Of a stretch of 48,799 nt of DNA, positions 37,234 to 45,090 are shown one piece after another. The DNA is taken from contig NZ_POQS01000003.1 of NCBI RefSeq assembly GCF_002885955.2, forward strand, positions 34,394-83,192, written 5' to 3'. Numbering within the stretch: the first letter of the stretch is position 1; each line of letters starts with the position of its first letter. Source of the stretch: Achromobacter pulmonis (GTDB lineage Bacteria; Pseudomonadota; Gammaproteobacteria; Burkholderiales; Burkholderiaceae_B). The notes under the pieces were generated by a model. It worked only from the letters and a program-made list of their open reading frames with translations, did not search any database and was not told the DNA's origin. Both the position numbers and the translations under genes were made by a program.

Positions 37234-38090
37234 TGACCGTATCCGTGTTGAAGTCCCGGCTCGACGCCGGACATGCCGTGCTGGCGCCGGGAATCTACGA
37301 TGCGCTTACGGCGCTGATCGCGGAGCAGGCCGGCTTCGAGGCGCTTTACCTGTCGGGCGCGTCCATCGCCTATGCGCGGCTGGGACGATCCGACGTCGGA
37401 CTCACCACCTATACCGAGGTGGCCGACACGCTTGCCCGCATTACCGAACGCGTGGACACGCCGGTGATCGTGGACGGCGATACCGGTTTCGGCAACGCGC
37501 TCAACGTGCAGCGCACGGTGCGCGGCTTCGAACGGGCCGGCGCGGCCATGATCCAGATCGAGGACCAGAGTTTTCCGAAGCGCTGCGGCCACCTCGCCGG
37601 CAAGAGCGTGGTGCCCGTGGCCGAGATGTGCGGCAAGCTGCGCGCCGCCATGGACGCCCGCGACCGCACGCTGATCCTCGCCCGCACCGACGCGCTCGCC
37701 GTCGAAGGGCTGGACGCCGCGCTCGAACGCGCCGAACGCTATCTCGAATGCGGGGTCGACGCCATCTTCGTGGAGGCCCTGCGCACGGAAGCGCAGCTCG
37801 ACGCCGCGTGCGCGCGTTTCGCGCACCGCGTGCCGCTGCTGGCGAACATGGTCGAGGGCGGCCAGACGCCCGTGGAAAGCGCCCAGGCGCTGGCCAGGCG
37901 CGGTTTTCGCATCGTGATCTTCCCTGGCGGCGCCTCGCGCGCGGTCGCGCACATGCTGAAGGGCTACTACGGCAGCTTGCGCGAGCACGGCAGCACCGCG
38001 CCATGGCGCGATCGCATGATGGACTTCGACGGCCTGAACGAGACCATCGGCACGCCCGAGTTGCTGGCGCTGGCGAAGTCGTACGAATGA
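37230..38090 (+). CDS. Isocitrate lyase / PEP mutase family lyase (2,3-dimethylmalate lyase-like)
   Basis: A 286-residue TIM-barrel enzyme. The N-terminus LAPGIYDALTALIAEQAGFEALYLSGA is typical, the metal aspartates are in VIVDGDTGFGNALN, and the catalytic loop is PKRCGHLAGK with the essential cysteine. Later RTDALAVEGLDAALERAERY and FPGGASRAVAHML complete the fold. The family includes methylisocitrate lyase, oxaloacetate hydrolase and 2,3-dimethylmalate lyase. Coming right after a hydro-lyase pair, the last is the best guess: rehydrated 2-methyl-substituted malate would be cleaved to pyruvate and a short acid. The substrate is inferred, not seen. Confidence 0.9.
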   Translation: MMTVSVLKSRLDAGHAVLAPGIYDALTALIAEQAGFEALYLSGASIAYARLGRSDVGLTTYTEVADTLARITERVDTPVIVDGDTGFGNALNVQRTVRGFERAGAAMIQIEDQSFPKRCGHLAGKSVVPVAEMCGKLRAAMDARDRTLILARTDALAVEGLDAALERAERYLECGVDAIFVEALRTEAQLDAACARFAHRVPLLANMVEGGQTPVESAQALARRGFRIVIFPGGASRAVAHMLKGYYGSLREHGSTAPWRDRMMDFDGLNETIGTPELLALAKSYE

Positions 38091-38133
38091 GGCACGGCGC
38101 CGCCGCCGCGCGCCGGTCAGGATAGCGGCAGCT

Positions 38134-39039
38134 TCATACGGCGGCGCCGGCGGTGGGCCTGACCTCGTCGACGAAGCGCCGCAGCAGGGGCGACGCGTCA
38201 TCGCGCCGGTACGCCAGAAGCAGGCTGCTGGTCGCGTCGGGCGTATCCAGCTCGCGGTACACCACGCCCGGAATGCCGGTGCGCGCGTAGGTGTCCGGCA
38301 GCACGGAGATTCCCATGCCCGCGGCCACCAGCCCGACGATGGTCGCGCCTTCGCGCGCTTCCTGCATCAGACGCGGCGCGAAGCCCGCTCGGCTGGCCAG
38401 CACCGTCACGTGCTCGAACAGCCCGCAGCCCAGCCCCCGGGGAAACAGGATGAAGGCCTCGTCGGCCAGCGCCGCCATCGGCAAGGGGGCCGGCCGCGCC
38501 GCCAGCGCATGCCAGGCCGGCAGCACCGCGACCAGGCGGTCGGTCCACAGATTCAGGGTCTGGATATTGGGAGGCGGGCAGAACAGCAGCGACGGGCGCA
38601 GGAAGCCGACGTCGACGCTCTTGTCGGCCAGCGCCTGCAATTGCTGTCCGGTGGACATGTGAATCAGGTCTGCGCGCGCCGCGGGATGATTGTCGCGGAA
38701 CGAGCGCACCACGCGGGGGAACGCCTCGGCCATGGGCACCGAGGCCGTGAACGCGATCCGGATCTCGCCCGCTTCGCCCTTGGACGCCAGGCGCACGACT
38801 TCGGCGGCCCGGTCCAGATTGCCGAGGGCCCGCCGCGCCTGGTCGAGAAACAGGGCGCCCGCCTCGGTCAGTGCGACGTTGCGCTTGTTGCGATCCAGCA
38901 GCACCGCGCCAAGCTCCGTCTCCAGGGCCTTGATCTGCAGACTCAGCGGCGGCTGGCTGACGTGCAGGCGCCGGGCGGCGGCGCTGAAGCTCAGTTCCTC
39001 GGCGACGGCAACGAAGTAACGCAGTTGGCGGAAATCCAC
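38134..39039 (-). CDS. LysR family transcriptional regulator
   Basis: A 301-residue LysR regulator. The helix-turn-helix spans about residues 1-60 (MDFRQLRYFVAVAEELSFSA, then RLHVSQPPLSLQIKALETELG). The effector domain follows from about residue 90. The start is GTG 39037-39039, fixed by the conserved N-terminus; no Shine-Dalgarno sequence is visible, and an inverted repeat with T-N11-A form begins 3 bases away. It is divergent from a Bug-galB-galC operon and is very likely its activator, as GalR is for gallate genes in Pseudomonas. Confidence 0.93.
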   Translation of the reverse strand: MDFRQLRYFVAVAEELSFSAAARRLHVSQPPLSLQIKALETELGAVLLDRNKRNVALTEAGALFLDQARRALGNLDRAAEVVRLASKGEAGEIRIAFTASVPMAEAFPRVVRSFRDNHPAARADLIHMSTGQQLQALADKSVDVGFLRPSLLFCPPPNIQTLNLWTDRLVAVLPAWHALAARPAPLPMAALADEAFILFPRGLGCGLFEHVTVLASRAGFAPRLMQEAREGATIVGLVAAGMGISVLPDTYARTGIPGVVYRELDTPDATSSLLLAYRRDDASPLLRRFVDEVRPTAGAAV

Positions 39040-39041
39040 GG

Positions 39042-39060
39042 TTATTTGAAAACCAAATAA
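39042..39060. promoter_or_regulatory. LysR-type operator with T-N11-A
   Basis: TTATTTG and CAAATAA are a perfect 7-base inverted repeat with a 5-base centre, containing T-N11-A (39045-39057). It lies next to the lysR start and 84 bases before the divergent Bug gene. This is the standard layout for a LysR autoregulated divergent promoter. Confidence 0.75.
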
Positions 39061-39143
39061 ATCGGCTATCGCAAAAGTATTGGACGATATTAGTCTGACC
39101 CGCGCACCATGTCGACACTAGAACAACGACACAGGAGACAGCA

Positions 39144-40133
39144 ATGCAGGTCTATTCCCGACAACTGGGCCGGCTCGGCGCCGTCCTGGGGCTGGCCGCC
39201 GCGATGATGGCGCCATTCGGCGTCCGCGCGGCCGACGGCTTTCCGGACAAGCCGGTGCGTATCGTGGTGCCGTATGCCGCCGGCGGCGGCGTGGACATCG
39301 TGACCCGGTTGATCACGCAAAAGATGTCCGATGAACTGAAGCAGCCGGTCATCGTCGACAACCGCCCGGGAGCGGCCACCAATATCGGCATGGAGCACGT
39401 CGCGCGCTCTGCTCCCGACGGCTACACCCTGCTGACCGCCTCGAACACGCTGGCCAGCAACGCCGCCCTGTTCCCGAAGCTGAGTTTCGATCCCGCCAAG
39501 GATTTCGCGCCGATCGGCGCCATCGGCTACGCGCCGCTGGTCGTGGTGGTGCGCAGCGACGCCTCCGCCAAAAGCCTGAAGGACCTGGTGGCCGAAGGCC
39601 GCGCGCAGCCCGACAGGCTCAGCTATGGCTCGGCCGGGAACGGGAGTTCGGGCCACCTGGGCAGTGAACTGCTGAAGGCCGAGGGCGGCTTCAAGGCGCT
39701 GCACATTCCGTACAAGGGCGGCTCGCCCGCCGTCACGGATCTGCTCGGCGGACGGCTGTCGTTCATGTCGATCAATCCGCTCGAAGTTGTCTCGCACATC
39801 AAGTCCGACAAGTTGCGCGCGCTCGCCGTGCTCAATCCGCATCCGTCCAAACTGTTGCCCGACGTGCCGACCGCGGCTGCCCAAGGGCTGCCGGGCGCCG
39901 ACGCCACGGTGTGGTGGGGACTGGTCGGCCCCGCGGGCATGCCGCCGGCCGTGGTGCAGCGCTTGAACCAGGCCCTGCAGGCCGCGCTGGCCGATCCCGC
40001 CATCAAGCAACGCATGGGCGAGATGGGCGCCGAGATCACGCCGGGCAGCGCCGAGGACTTCGGCCGCTTCGTTGCCGAAGAAACGGTGAAGTGGGGCAAG
40101 GTGATCCGCGCGGCGGGCATCAGCGCGGATTGA
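39144..40133 (+). CDS. Bug family (TTT) substrate-binding protein of the galBC operon
   Basis: A 329-residue periplasmic protein with signal peptide LGAVLGLAAAMMAPFGVRAAD. Family blocks are FPDKPVRIVVPYAAGGGVDIVTRL, VIVDNRPGAATNIGMEHVARS, LHIPYKGGSPAVTDLLGGRLSF and PDVPTAAAQGLPGADATVWWGLVGPAG. AGGAGACAGCA precedes the ATG. It starts an operon with galB and galC, so its ligand is probably an aromatic-derived polycarboxylate. No TTT permease genes are adjacent. Confidence 0.94.
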   Translation: MQVYSRQLGRLGAVLGLAAAMMAPFGVRAADGFPDKPVRIVVPYAAGGGVDIVTRLITQKMSDELKQPVIVDNRPGAATNIGMEHVARSAPDGYTLLTASNTLASNAALFPKLSFDPAKDFAPIGAIGYAPLVVVVRSDASAKSLKDLVAEGRAQPDRLSYGSAGNGSSGHLGSELLKAEGGFKALHIPYKGGSPAVTDLLGGRLSFMSINPLEVVSHIKSDKLRALAVLNPHPSKLLPDVPTAAAQGLPGADATVWWGLVGPAGMPPAVVQRLNQALQAALADPAIKQRMGEMGAEITPGSAEDFGRFVAEETVKWGKVIRAAGISAD

Positions 40134-40191
40134 GCCCGCATGGGCGGGACCCCGGCGGCAAGGCCGGTTTACTTTTTCCTGGGATGAAAGC

Positions 40192-40914
40192 ATGAGCAGC
40201 ACAACGCAACACGGCCTGGTCGTCAGCGCCCATTCGGCCGACTTCGTCTGGCGCGCCGGCGGCGCCATCGCGCTCTATGCGCGGCGCGGCTGGAACATGA
40301 CGGTCGTGTGCCTGTCTTTCGGCGAACGCGGCGAATCCGCCAAACTCTGGCGCGAGCCGGGCATGACCCTGGACCGCGTCAAGGCGGCGCGCCGCGACGA
40401 GGCCACGCGCGCGGCCGGCATACTCGGCGCCTCGGTGCGCTTTCTGGATTGCGGCGACTATCCGCTGCGGGTGAGCGACGACGCCCTGTTCCAGCTGGCC
40501 GACATCTATCGCGAATTGCGGCCGGCCTTCGTGCTCACGCATTCGCTCAAGGACCCGTACAACTTCGACCATCCGCTGGCGACCCACGTGGCGCAGGAGG
40601 CGCGCATCATCGCCCAGGCGCACGGGCATCGGCCGGACCAGCCCGTGCTGGGCGCGCCGCCGGTGTTCCTGTTCGAACCGCACCAGCCCGAACAGTGCGA
40701 ATGGAAGCCGGAAGTCCTGCTGGACATCTCCGAAGTCTGGGACGTCAAGCGCCGCGCCTTCGAAACCATGGCGGCGCAGGAACACCTGTGGGAGTACTAC
40801 ACCCGCGTGGCGCTGCAGCGCGGCGTGCAGGCCTCGCGCAATTCCGATCTGAAGATCACGCATGCCGAGGGATACCAGCGCATCTTCCCGCAGGTCACGG
40901 GAGCGTTCGCATGA
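40192..40914 (+). CDS. galB: 4-oxalomesaconate hydratase (PIG-L/LmbE family)
   Basis: A 240-residue zinc-dependent PIG-L family protein. The metal-site region is SAHSADFVWRAGGAIALYA, followed by CLSFGERGESAKLW and later HSLKDPYNFDHPLATHVA. These blocks match GalB of Pseudomonas putida, which hydrates 4-oxalomesaconate to 4-carboxy-4-hydroxy-2-oxoadipate in gallate breakdown. The next gene is the aldolase for exactly that product, and their ATGA overlap (40911-40914) couples translation. The dioxygenase and tautomerase of the pathway are not in the window. Confidence 0.85.
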   Translation: MSSTTQHGLVVSAHSADFVWRAGGAIALYARRGWNMTVVCLSFGERGESAKLWREPGMTLDRVKAARRDEATRAAGILGASVRFLDCGDYPLRVSDDALFQLADIYRELRPAFVLTHSLKDPYNFDHPLATHVAQEARIIAQAHGHRPDQPVLGAPPVFLFEPHQPEQCEWKPEVLLDISEVWDVKRRAFETMAAQEHLWEYYTRVALQRGVQASRNSDLKITHAEGYQRIFPQVTGAFA

Positions 40915-41612
40915 GCACGCAGGCAATCGCCGTCCGGAACATCGCCCGCGCGGACGCCGCAATCATCGCGCGCCTGCAGGCGGCGGGCGTCGCCACCGTC
41001 CATGAGGCCCAGGGCCGCAGCGGCCTGCTGCGCCCCAGCCTGCGTCCGGTCTGGCGCGGCGCGGCCGTCGCCGGCAGCGCGGTCACCGTGCTGGCGCAGC
41101 CGGGGGACAACTGGATGCTGCACGTCGCGGCCGAGCTATGCCAGCCCGGCGACGTGCTGGTCGTGGCCTGCACCACCGACAACCATGACGGCATGTTCGG
41201 CGAACTGCTCGCGACCTCGTTTGCCGCGCGCGGCGTTCGCGGCCTGGTCATCGACGCGGGCTGCCGCGACGTGCTTGCGCTCGAGGCCATGCGTTTCCCG
41301 GTCTGGGCGCGCGCGATCTGCGCCAAGGGAACGGTCAAGGCCACGCCGGGCAGCGTCAACATCCCAGTGGTGTGCGCGGGCGCGCTGGTGCGTCCGGGTG
41401 ACGTCGTCGTGGCCGACGAGGACGGCGTGGTCGTGGTAGAACGCGAGCGCGCCGCCGATGTGGCCGAAGCGAGCGAGGCGCGCCTGCATAAGGAAAACCT
41501 CACGCGGGCGCGCCTGGCGGCCGGCGAACTGGGACTGGACATCTACGGCATGCGCGACAAACTGCGCGAGGCCGGCCTGGTGTACGTCGACTCGGCGGAA
41601 CCGCTCGGATAG
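40911..41612 (+). CDS. galC: 4-carboxy-4-hydroxy-2-oxoadipate aldolase (RraA-like)
   Basis: A 233-residue class II aldolase of the RraA/HMG aldolase fold. Key residues lie in GDVLVVACTTDNHDGMFGELLATSFAARGV and GLVIDAGCRDVLAL, which hold the G-x-x-x-A and R-D catalytic positions of the family. The end VVADEDGVVVVERERAADV is typical. It should cleave 4-carboxy-4-hydroxy-2-oxoadipate to pyruvate and oxaloacetate and may decarboxylate oxaloacetate. It overlaps galB and converges with a hypothetical gene 3 bases away. Confidence 0.87.
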   Translation: MSTQAIAVRNIARADAAIIARLQAAGVATVHEAQGRSGLLRPSLRPVWRGAAVAGSAVTVLAQPGDNWMLHVAAELCQPGDVLVVACTTDNHDGMFGELLATSFAARGVRGLVIDAGCRDVLALEAMRFPVWARAICAKGTVKATPGSVNIPVVCAGALVRPGDVVVADEDGVVVVERERAADVAEASEARLHKENLTRARLAAGELGLDIYGMRDKLREAGLVYVDSAEPLG

Positions 41613-41615
41613 TTC

Positions 41616-41975
41616 TCAGGCGACCAGCCGCAGATGGCGCTTGACGACCGGAACGGTGGGTTGCTGCTTGACCAGGCTGACGGGCACGAACTCCAGCGGC
41701 TTGCGCCCCGCCGCGGCGTCGCTCAGGCTGGCGGTGAGCAGCATTGCCCGGGATGCGCCGGCCGCGGCGCGAAGGCTGCGCGCCAGTTCCATCGCCTGAT
41801 GTTCGGCCATGTCGCGCGATGGCCAGACCGTGCCGCAGAAGTGCGTCTTGCACATGGGTATCTGCCGAGCATGGTCGATGACGTCCACATAACCACGAAA
41901 TGCGCCGTATTCGACCTCCATGACGTTGGGACGGACCGACGTGAAGGCTTGCGGCGTTTGCGAGCTGGTAGCCAT
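41616..41975 (-). CDS. Hypothetical protein
   Basis: A 119-residue soluble protein that I do not recognise. It begins MATSSQTPQAFTSVRPNVME and contains VIDHARQIPMCKTHFCGTVW, a two-cysteine segment. There is no signal or membrane segment. AAAGGAAA is found before ATG 41973-41975. Codon use is ordinary for the GC-rich background. It converges with galC. Confidence 0.65.
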   Translation of the reverse strand: MATSSQTPQAFTSVRPNVMEVEYGAFRGYVDVIDHARQIPMCKTHFCGTVWPSRDMAEHQAMELARSLRAAAGASRAMLLTASLSDAAAGRKPLEFVPVSLVKQQPTVPVVKRHLRLVA

Positions 41976-42140
41976 GATGGGTTTCCTTTGAGAGGAACAC
42001 GAAACCATCCTAGCGCATAACTGTTGCGGATTTTGTGGCGCTTTGCAGTTGTTTAGATAGCTGTCTGGAGGTGGCGAGGTGAAATAAAAGGTTGCGAAAG
42101 TGAATTATTGGCTGTTTTAACGCCAGACCCGCGCACTATT

Positions 42141-42572
42141 TCAGATAATGCCGTGCTGCCTGAGCACGGCCTGCTCATCGCCCGAGATCCAGCCGAAAAC
42201 CTTCGCTTCGCCGCCCAGTACCTGGACCAGATAATGGACATCGAAATCGATGGTCGTGTCCGCCTGGCCCTTGCGGCCGTAGGTCGCCGTCCAGGCGACG
42301 TGGGCCACGCAATGCAGCTCGTCTATCGGGGAGATTCGGACATTGCGGACGCGCATTCCTTTGGTCCCTATGGTTCGATAGTACGCATACCCTTGCGCCA
42401 TGACTTCCTTGAGCCGGTCGTCGTTCTGCCCGGCCATGACCCCGGCAGGAGAAGCGGCGATGAAAGCCGAGGCATACAGCGACACAATCTCCGCCATGTC
42501 CGCATTTCCGTGCAGGGATTGGTTGAAAAAGCGCTCGTATCGCGTGAATAGCTCGGTGACGGTCGCTTCCAT
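42141..42572 (-). CDS. NTF2-like (SnoaL/DUF4440-type) hypothetical protein
   Basis: A 143-residue soluble protein starting MEATVTELFTRYERFFNQSL. The layout of an N-terminal helix pair, IVSLYASAFIAASPAGVMAG and a C-terminal sheet (HCVAHVAWTATYGRKGQADT, then VHYLVQVLGGEAKVFGWISGDE) fits an NTF2-like fold. No catalytic function is assignable. AGGAAGAAAATCG precedes ATG 42570-42572; a longer frame to 42659 lacks such a site. The gene lies in the AT-richer islet. Confidence 0.75.
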   Translation of the reverse strand: MEATVTELFTRYERFFNQSLHGNADMAEIVSLYASAFIAASPAGVMAGQNDDRLKEVMAQGYAYYRTIGTKGMRVRNVRISPIDELHCVAHVAWTATYGRKGQADTTIDFDVHYLVQVLGGEAKVFGWISGDEQAVLRQHGII

Positions 42573-42706
42573 CGATTTTCTTCCTGGACCGGATGCGGGG
42601 TCTGTATGTCCAGATCTCCTGGCGTGCATTATGATCTGCCGGCGTTCAAGTGTGCGCATCGCGGTATTTTCCAGTTCCTAGACCAAGCCAGATATTGGAG
42701 ATTTCT

Positions 42707-43036
42707 ATGAGCGGTTACTACGATTTGAAGCGCAGCGGCGATCAGTACATGTTCAATCTGAAAGCCGGCAACAACGAAGTCATTCTGACGAGCGAACGGT
42801 ACACCACCAAGGCCAGCGCTCAGGATGGCATCGCATCGGTCCGCCAGAATTCGCAGACCGATGCGCGATATCAATTGAAGACGGCCACCGACGGTTCGCC
42901 CTATTTCACCTTGACCGGGGCAAACGGCCAGACAATCGGGCGCAGCGAGATGTATTCCTCCACGGCCGCGCGGGATAAAGGCGTTGCGTCCGTCAAGGCA
43001 AATGGCGCCACGCCTACCGTGAAAGACAACACCTGA
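42707..43036 (+). CDS. YegP family protein (DUF1508)
   Basis: A 109-residue protein with two copies of the YegP repeat: YDLKRSGDQYMFNLKAGNNE at the N-terminus and YQLKTATDGSPYFTLTGANG in the second half, each followed by a helix. TTGGAG precedes ATG 42707. YegP-like proteins are small, cytoplasmic and of unknown function. A strong hairpin follows the stop. Confidence 0.9.
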   Translation: MSGYYDLKRSGDQYMFNLKAGNNEVILTSERYTTKASAQDGIASVRQNSQTDARYQLKTATDGSPYFTLTGANGQTIGRSEMYSSTAARDKGVASVKANGATPTVKDNT

Positions 43037-43041
43037 GCGTT

Positions 43042-43065
43042 ACGCCATCGCCTGGGCGATGGCGT
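43042..43065 (+). terminator. Hairpin after the yegP-like gene
   Basis: ACGCCATCGC and GCGATGGCGT pair perfectly over 10 bases around CTGG, five bases after the stop codon. There is no strong U-run, so it may need Rho or act as a 3' stabiliser. Confidence 0.55.
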
Positions 43066-43070
43066 CCTCC

Positions 43071-43220
43071 TCAATACGTTGCCACCACGTTCGACATCAC
43101 GTTGCACGGTTCGCCGTAGTCATTCGAGCCGTAGGCCGTCCCTGCGCGCGGACGGTAGCTCTTGACGAACAAGTTACTCACATTGAGTACAAGGATAACG
43201 CCGGAGCGTCGGTTCAGACG
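43071..43220 (-). pseudogene. Decayed C-terminal stub of a TonB-dependent receptor
   Basis: The minus strand encodes about 46 codons in one frame ending at a TGA (43071-43073). The last 36 residues align with the C-terminus of the intact receptor at 45091: VSNLFVKSY with VNNLFDKVY, AYGSNDYGEPCNVM with AYGSNYYGEPRSVM, then a terminal ATY/AKY. I count about 20 identities in 36. An in-frame TGA interrupts it upstream and no receptor body follows. So this is the outer-membrane end of a deleted siderophore receptor gene, different from the intact one. Confidence 0.8.
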
Positions 43221-43342
43221 TCAGGATCGGCCTCCTGGACGCGGGCTTGTCTTGTATTCATATGACATTATTGGAAGATATTGGATACAATTGTCCGTTC
43301 CCCTCGGAGGATAGGAAGGGGCATATACGTAAGCCGATAAAG

Positions 43343-43825
43343 ATGAATCGAATGAATAAGAAGATGTTGAAGTTGGCGGCCTCTGCCGCTTGCGTAATGG
43401 TGGTAGCGGGCTGCGCCAAAGTTCCAATGGCGCCAGCCGAGCAAAACAAGCTGGCCAAATCGTTCCCGGCACCGGATGAAGGAAAGTCGGGCCTGTATGT
43501 CTACCGAGACAGCTTTGCTGGCAAAGCCCTGAAGAAAGACGTCTACGTCAACGGCGAGTGTCTGGGCGAGACGGCAGACCGCGTGTTCTTCTATACGCAG
43601 GTTGCCGGCAATGAGCAGCACAAGGTCTCCACCGAATCGGAGTTCTCGCCAAATGATCTGATGGTGATGGTGGAGGCGGGCAAGAACTATTTTGTGCGCC
43701 AGTTCATCAAGATAGGCGTATTTGTGGGTGGTGCTGGCCTAGAGCAGGTTTCAGAAGAGGAAGGGCAACGCGTGATCTCCAAACCTGAAGTCAACCTGGC
43801 GGTCGAAGGCCGTTGCGACAGCTGA
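43343..43825 (+). CDS. DUF2846-type lipoprotein
   Basis: A 160-residue lipoprotein. The signal MLKLAASAACVMVVAGC ends in a lipobox cysteine. The mature part has SGLYVYRDSFAGKALKKDVYVNGECLGE and GKNYFVRQFIKIGVFVGGAGLEQVSEEEG, the pattern of DUF2846 proteins. The function is unknown. The start is uncertain: ATG 43343 and 43352 are both possible and the nearest purine-rich sequence lies about 20 bases upstream. The gene is more AT-rich than its surroundings. Confidence 0.8.
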   Translation: MNRMNKKMLKLAASAACVMVVAGCAKVPMAPAEQNKLAKSFPAPDEGKSGLYVYRDSFAGKALKKDVYVNGECLGETADRVFFYTQVAGNEQHKVSTESEFSPNDLMVMVEAGKNYFVRQFIKIGVFVGGAGLEQVSEEEGQRVISKPEVNLAVEGRCDS

Positions 43826-43865
43826 TCGCAATCTGCTTCCGCCGCTTATCCCGCTTGTTTGCAAA

Positions 43866-44192
43866 ATGGGTATGACGATGCGTCTTGGTCTATTGCTGCT
43901 GGCCGTGTTGTTTGCCGCGTCAGCCCATTCGGCGAATTATCCTTGTTCTGGAAAAAAGGGCGGCGTAGATCGTTGCGTCGGAACTCAGTTTCTTTGTCGT
44001 GACGGTTCGATCAGTGCGTCGAAACGCGTTTGCTCCAATCCGGATGCTGGCGTGTCGCCACTCACATCAAAACCTTCGCCGTCTGGGGCGAACGGCGCTT
44101 GCAGCTGCGGCGCCGGCCAATATTGCACGGGGCCACGTGGCGGCACTTTCTGCTACACCCATAGCGGAAAGAAGTCCTACCTCCGAAAATGA
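43866..44192 (+). CDS. Small secreted cysteine-rich protein
   Basis: A 108-residue protein with signal peptide MRLGLLLLAVLFAASAHSA. The mature part of about 85 residues has eight cysteines (CSGKKGGVDRC, FLCRDGS, VCSNP, CSCGAGQYC, FCYTHSGKK), suggesting disulfide bonds in the periplasm or outside. The start may be ATG 43866, 43872 or 43878. I do not recognise a family with certainty. It follows the lipoprotein gene by 40 bases and may be co-transcribed. Confidence 0.75.
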   Translation: MGMTMRLGLLLLAVLFAASAHSANYPCSGKKGGVDRCVGTQFLCRDGSISASKRVCSNPDAGVSPLTSKPSPSGANGACSCGAGQYCTGPRGGTFCYTHSGKKSYLRK

Positions 44193-44294
44193 GCGCCGCG
44201 AGGCGTTGTCTCAATAACTGCCCGCAGGCAGCACATCACCAGGCCGGCAAGGACAAGGCCTGATCCGGCGGGCTCCCGTGCAAGAGGCTCTTCA

Positions 44295-45047
44295 ATGTCC
44301 AATCCCCAGTATTCGCGTCCCGTCGCGCTCGTCACGGGTTCGACTTCCGGCATAGGCGAGGCCATCGCCCGCCGTCTGTCGCGGGACGGCTACTCCGTGG
44401 TCGTGCATTCGCGGCGTTCGGTCGAGGCCGGCCATGCCCTGGCGCGCGAGCTGGGCGAGGCGGTCTATGTGCAGGCGGATCTGGCGGTCGATGGCGACAG
44501 GGTCCGGCTGGTCCGCGAGGCCGTCGCGGCATGGGGGCGGCTGGACGTGCTGGTCAATAACGCGGGCATCAGCCGGGTCATTCCTCACGCTGATCTGGCC
44601 GCCGCCACGCCCGACATCTGGCATGAACTGCATGAGGTCAATGTGGTTGCGCCGTTCCGCCTGGTGGCCGAGGCGCAGGCCGCGTTGCAGGAGGCGGCGG
44701 CGCAGGGCAGGCCCGCTTGCGTGGTCAACGTGAGCTCGCACGCCGGAATCAGGCCCAAAGGCGCATCCATTCCTTATGCGGCGACCAAGGCGGCGCTCAA
44801 TCACGTGACGCGCCTGCTCGCGCTTTCGCTCGCTCCGGACATCCGGGTCAATGCGGTCGCGCCCGGCCTGGTGGATACGCCGCTGACGGCCGATTGGACC
44901 CAGGCCCAGGCGTTGTGGCGCGACAAGGCGCCGATGCGCCGCGCGGCCGGTCCGCAGGATATCGCCCAGGCGGTCTCCCTGCTTGTGGCGTCGGACTATC
45001 TGACCGGCGAGGTGCTGCTTTCCGACGGCGGTTTGAACCTGACGTAG
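44295..45047 (+). CDS. 3-ketoacyl-ACP reductase-like SDR
   Basis: A 250-residue classical short-chain dehydrogenase. Motifs are VTGSTSGIGEAIARRLS, LVNNAGISRV, VVNVSSHAGIRPKGASIPYAATKAALNH with the YxxxK pair, and NAVAPGLVDTPL. The end LTGEVLLSDGGLNL is normal. It resembles FabG-type reductases but no fatty-acid genes are nearby; such paralogues reduce many 3-oxo or sugar substrates. It is convergent with the siderophore receptor gene, with 43 bases between stops. Confidence 0.88.
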   Translation: MSNPQYSRPVALVTGSTSGIGEAIARRLSRDGYSVVVHSRRSVEAGHALARELGEAVYVQADLAVDGDRVRLVREAVAAWGRLDVLVNNAGISRVIPHADLAAATPDIWHELHEVNVVAPFRLVAEAQAALQEAAAQGRPACVVNVSSHAGIRPKGASIPYAATKAALNHVTRLLALSLAPDIRVNAVAPGLVDTPLTADWTQAQALWRDKAPMRRAAGPQDIAQAVSLLVASDYLTGEVLLSDGGLNLT

Positions 45048-45090
45048 GCGCGGGGCGCGTAGGCCCCGCCCGTACCGTCAGTATTTCGCG

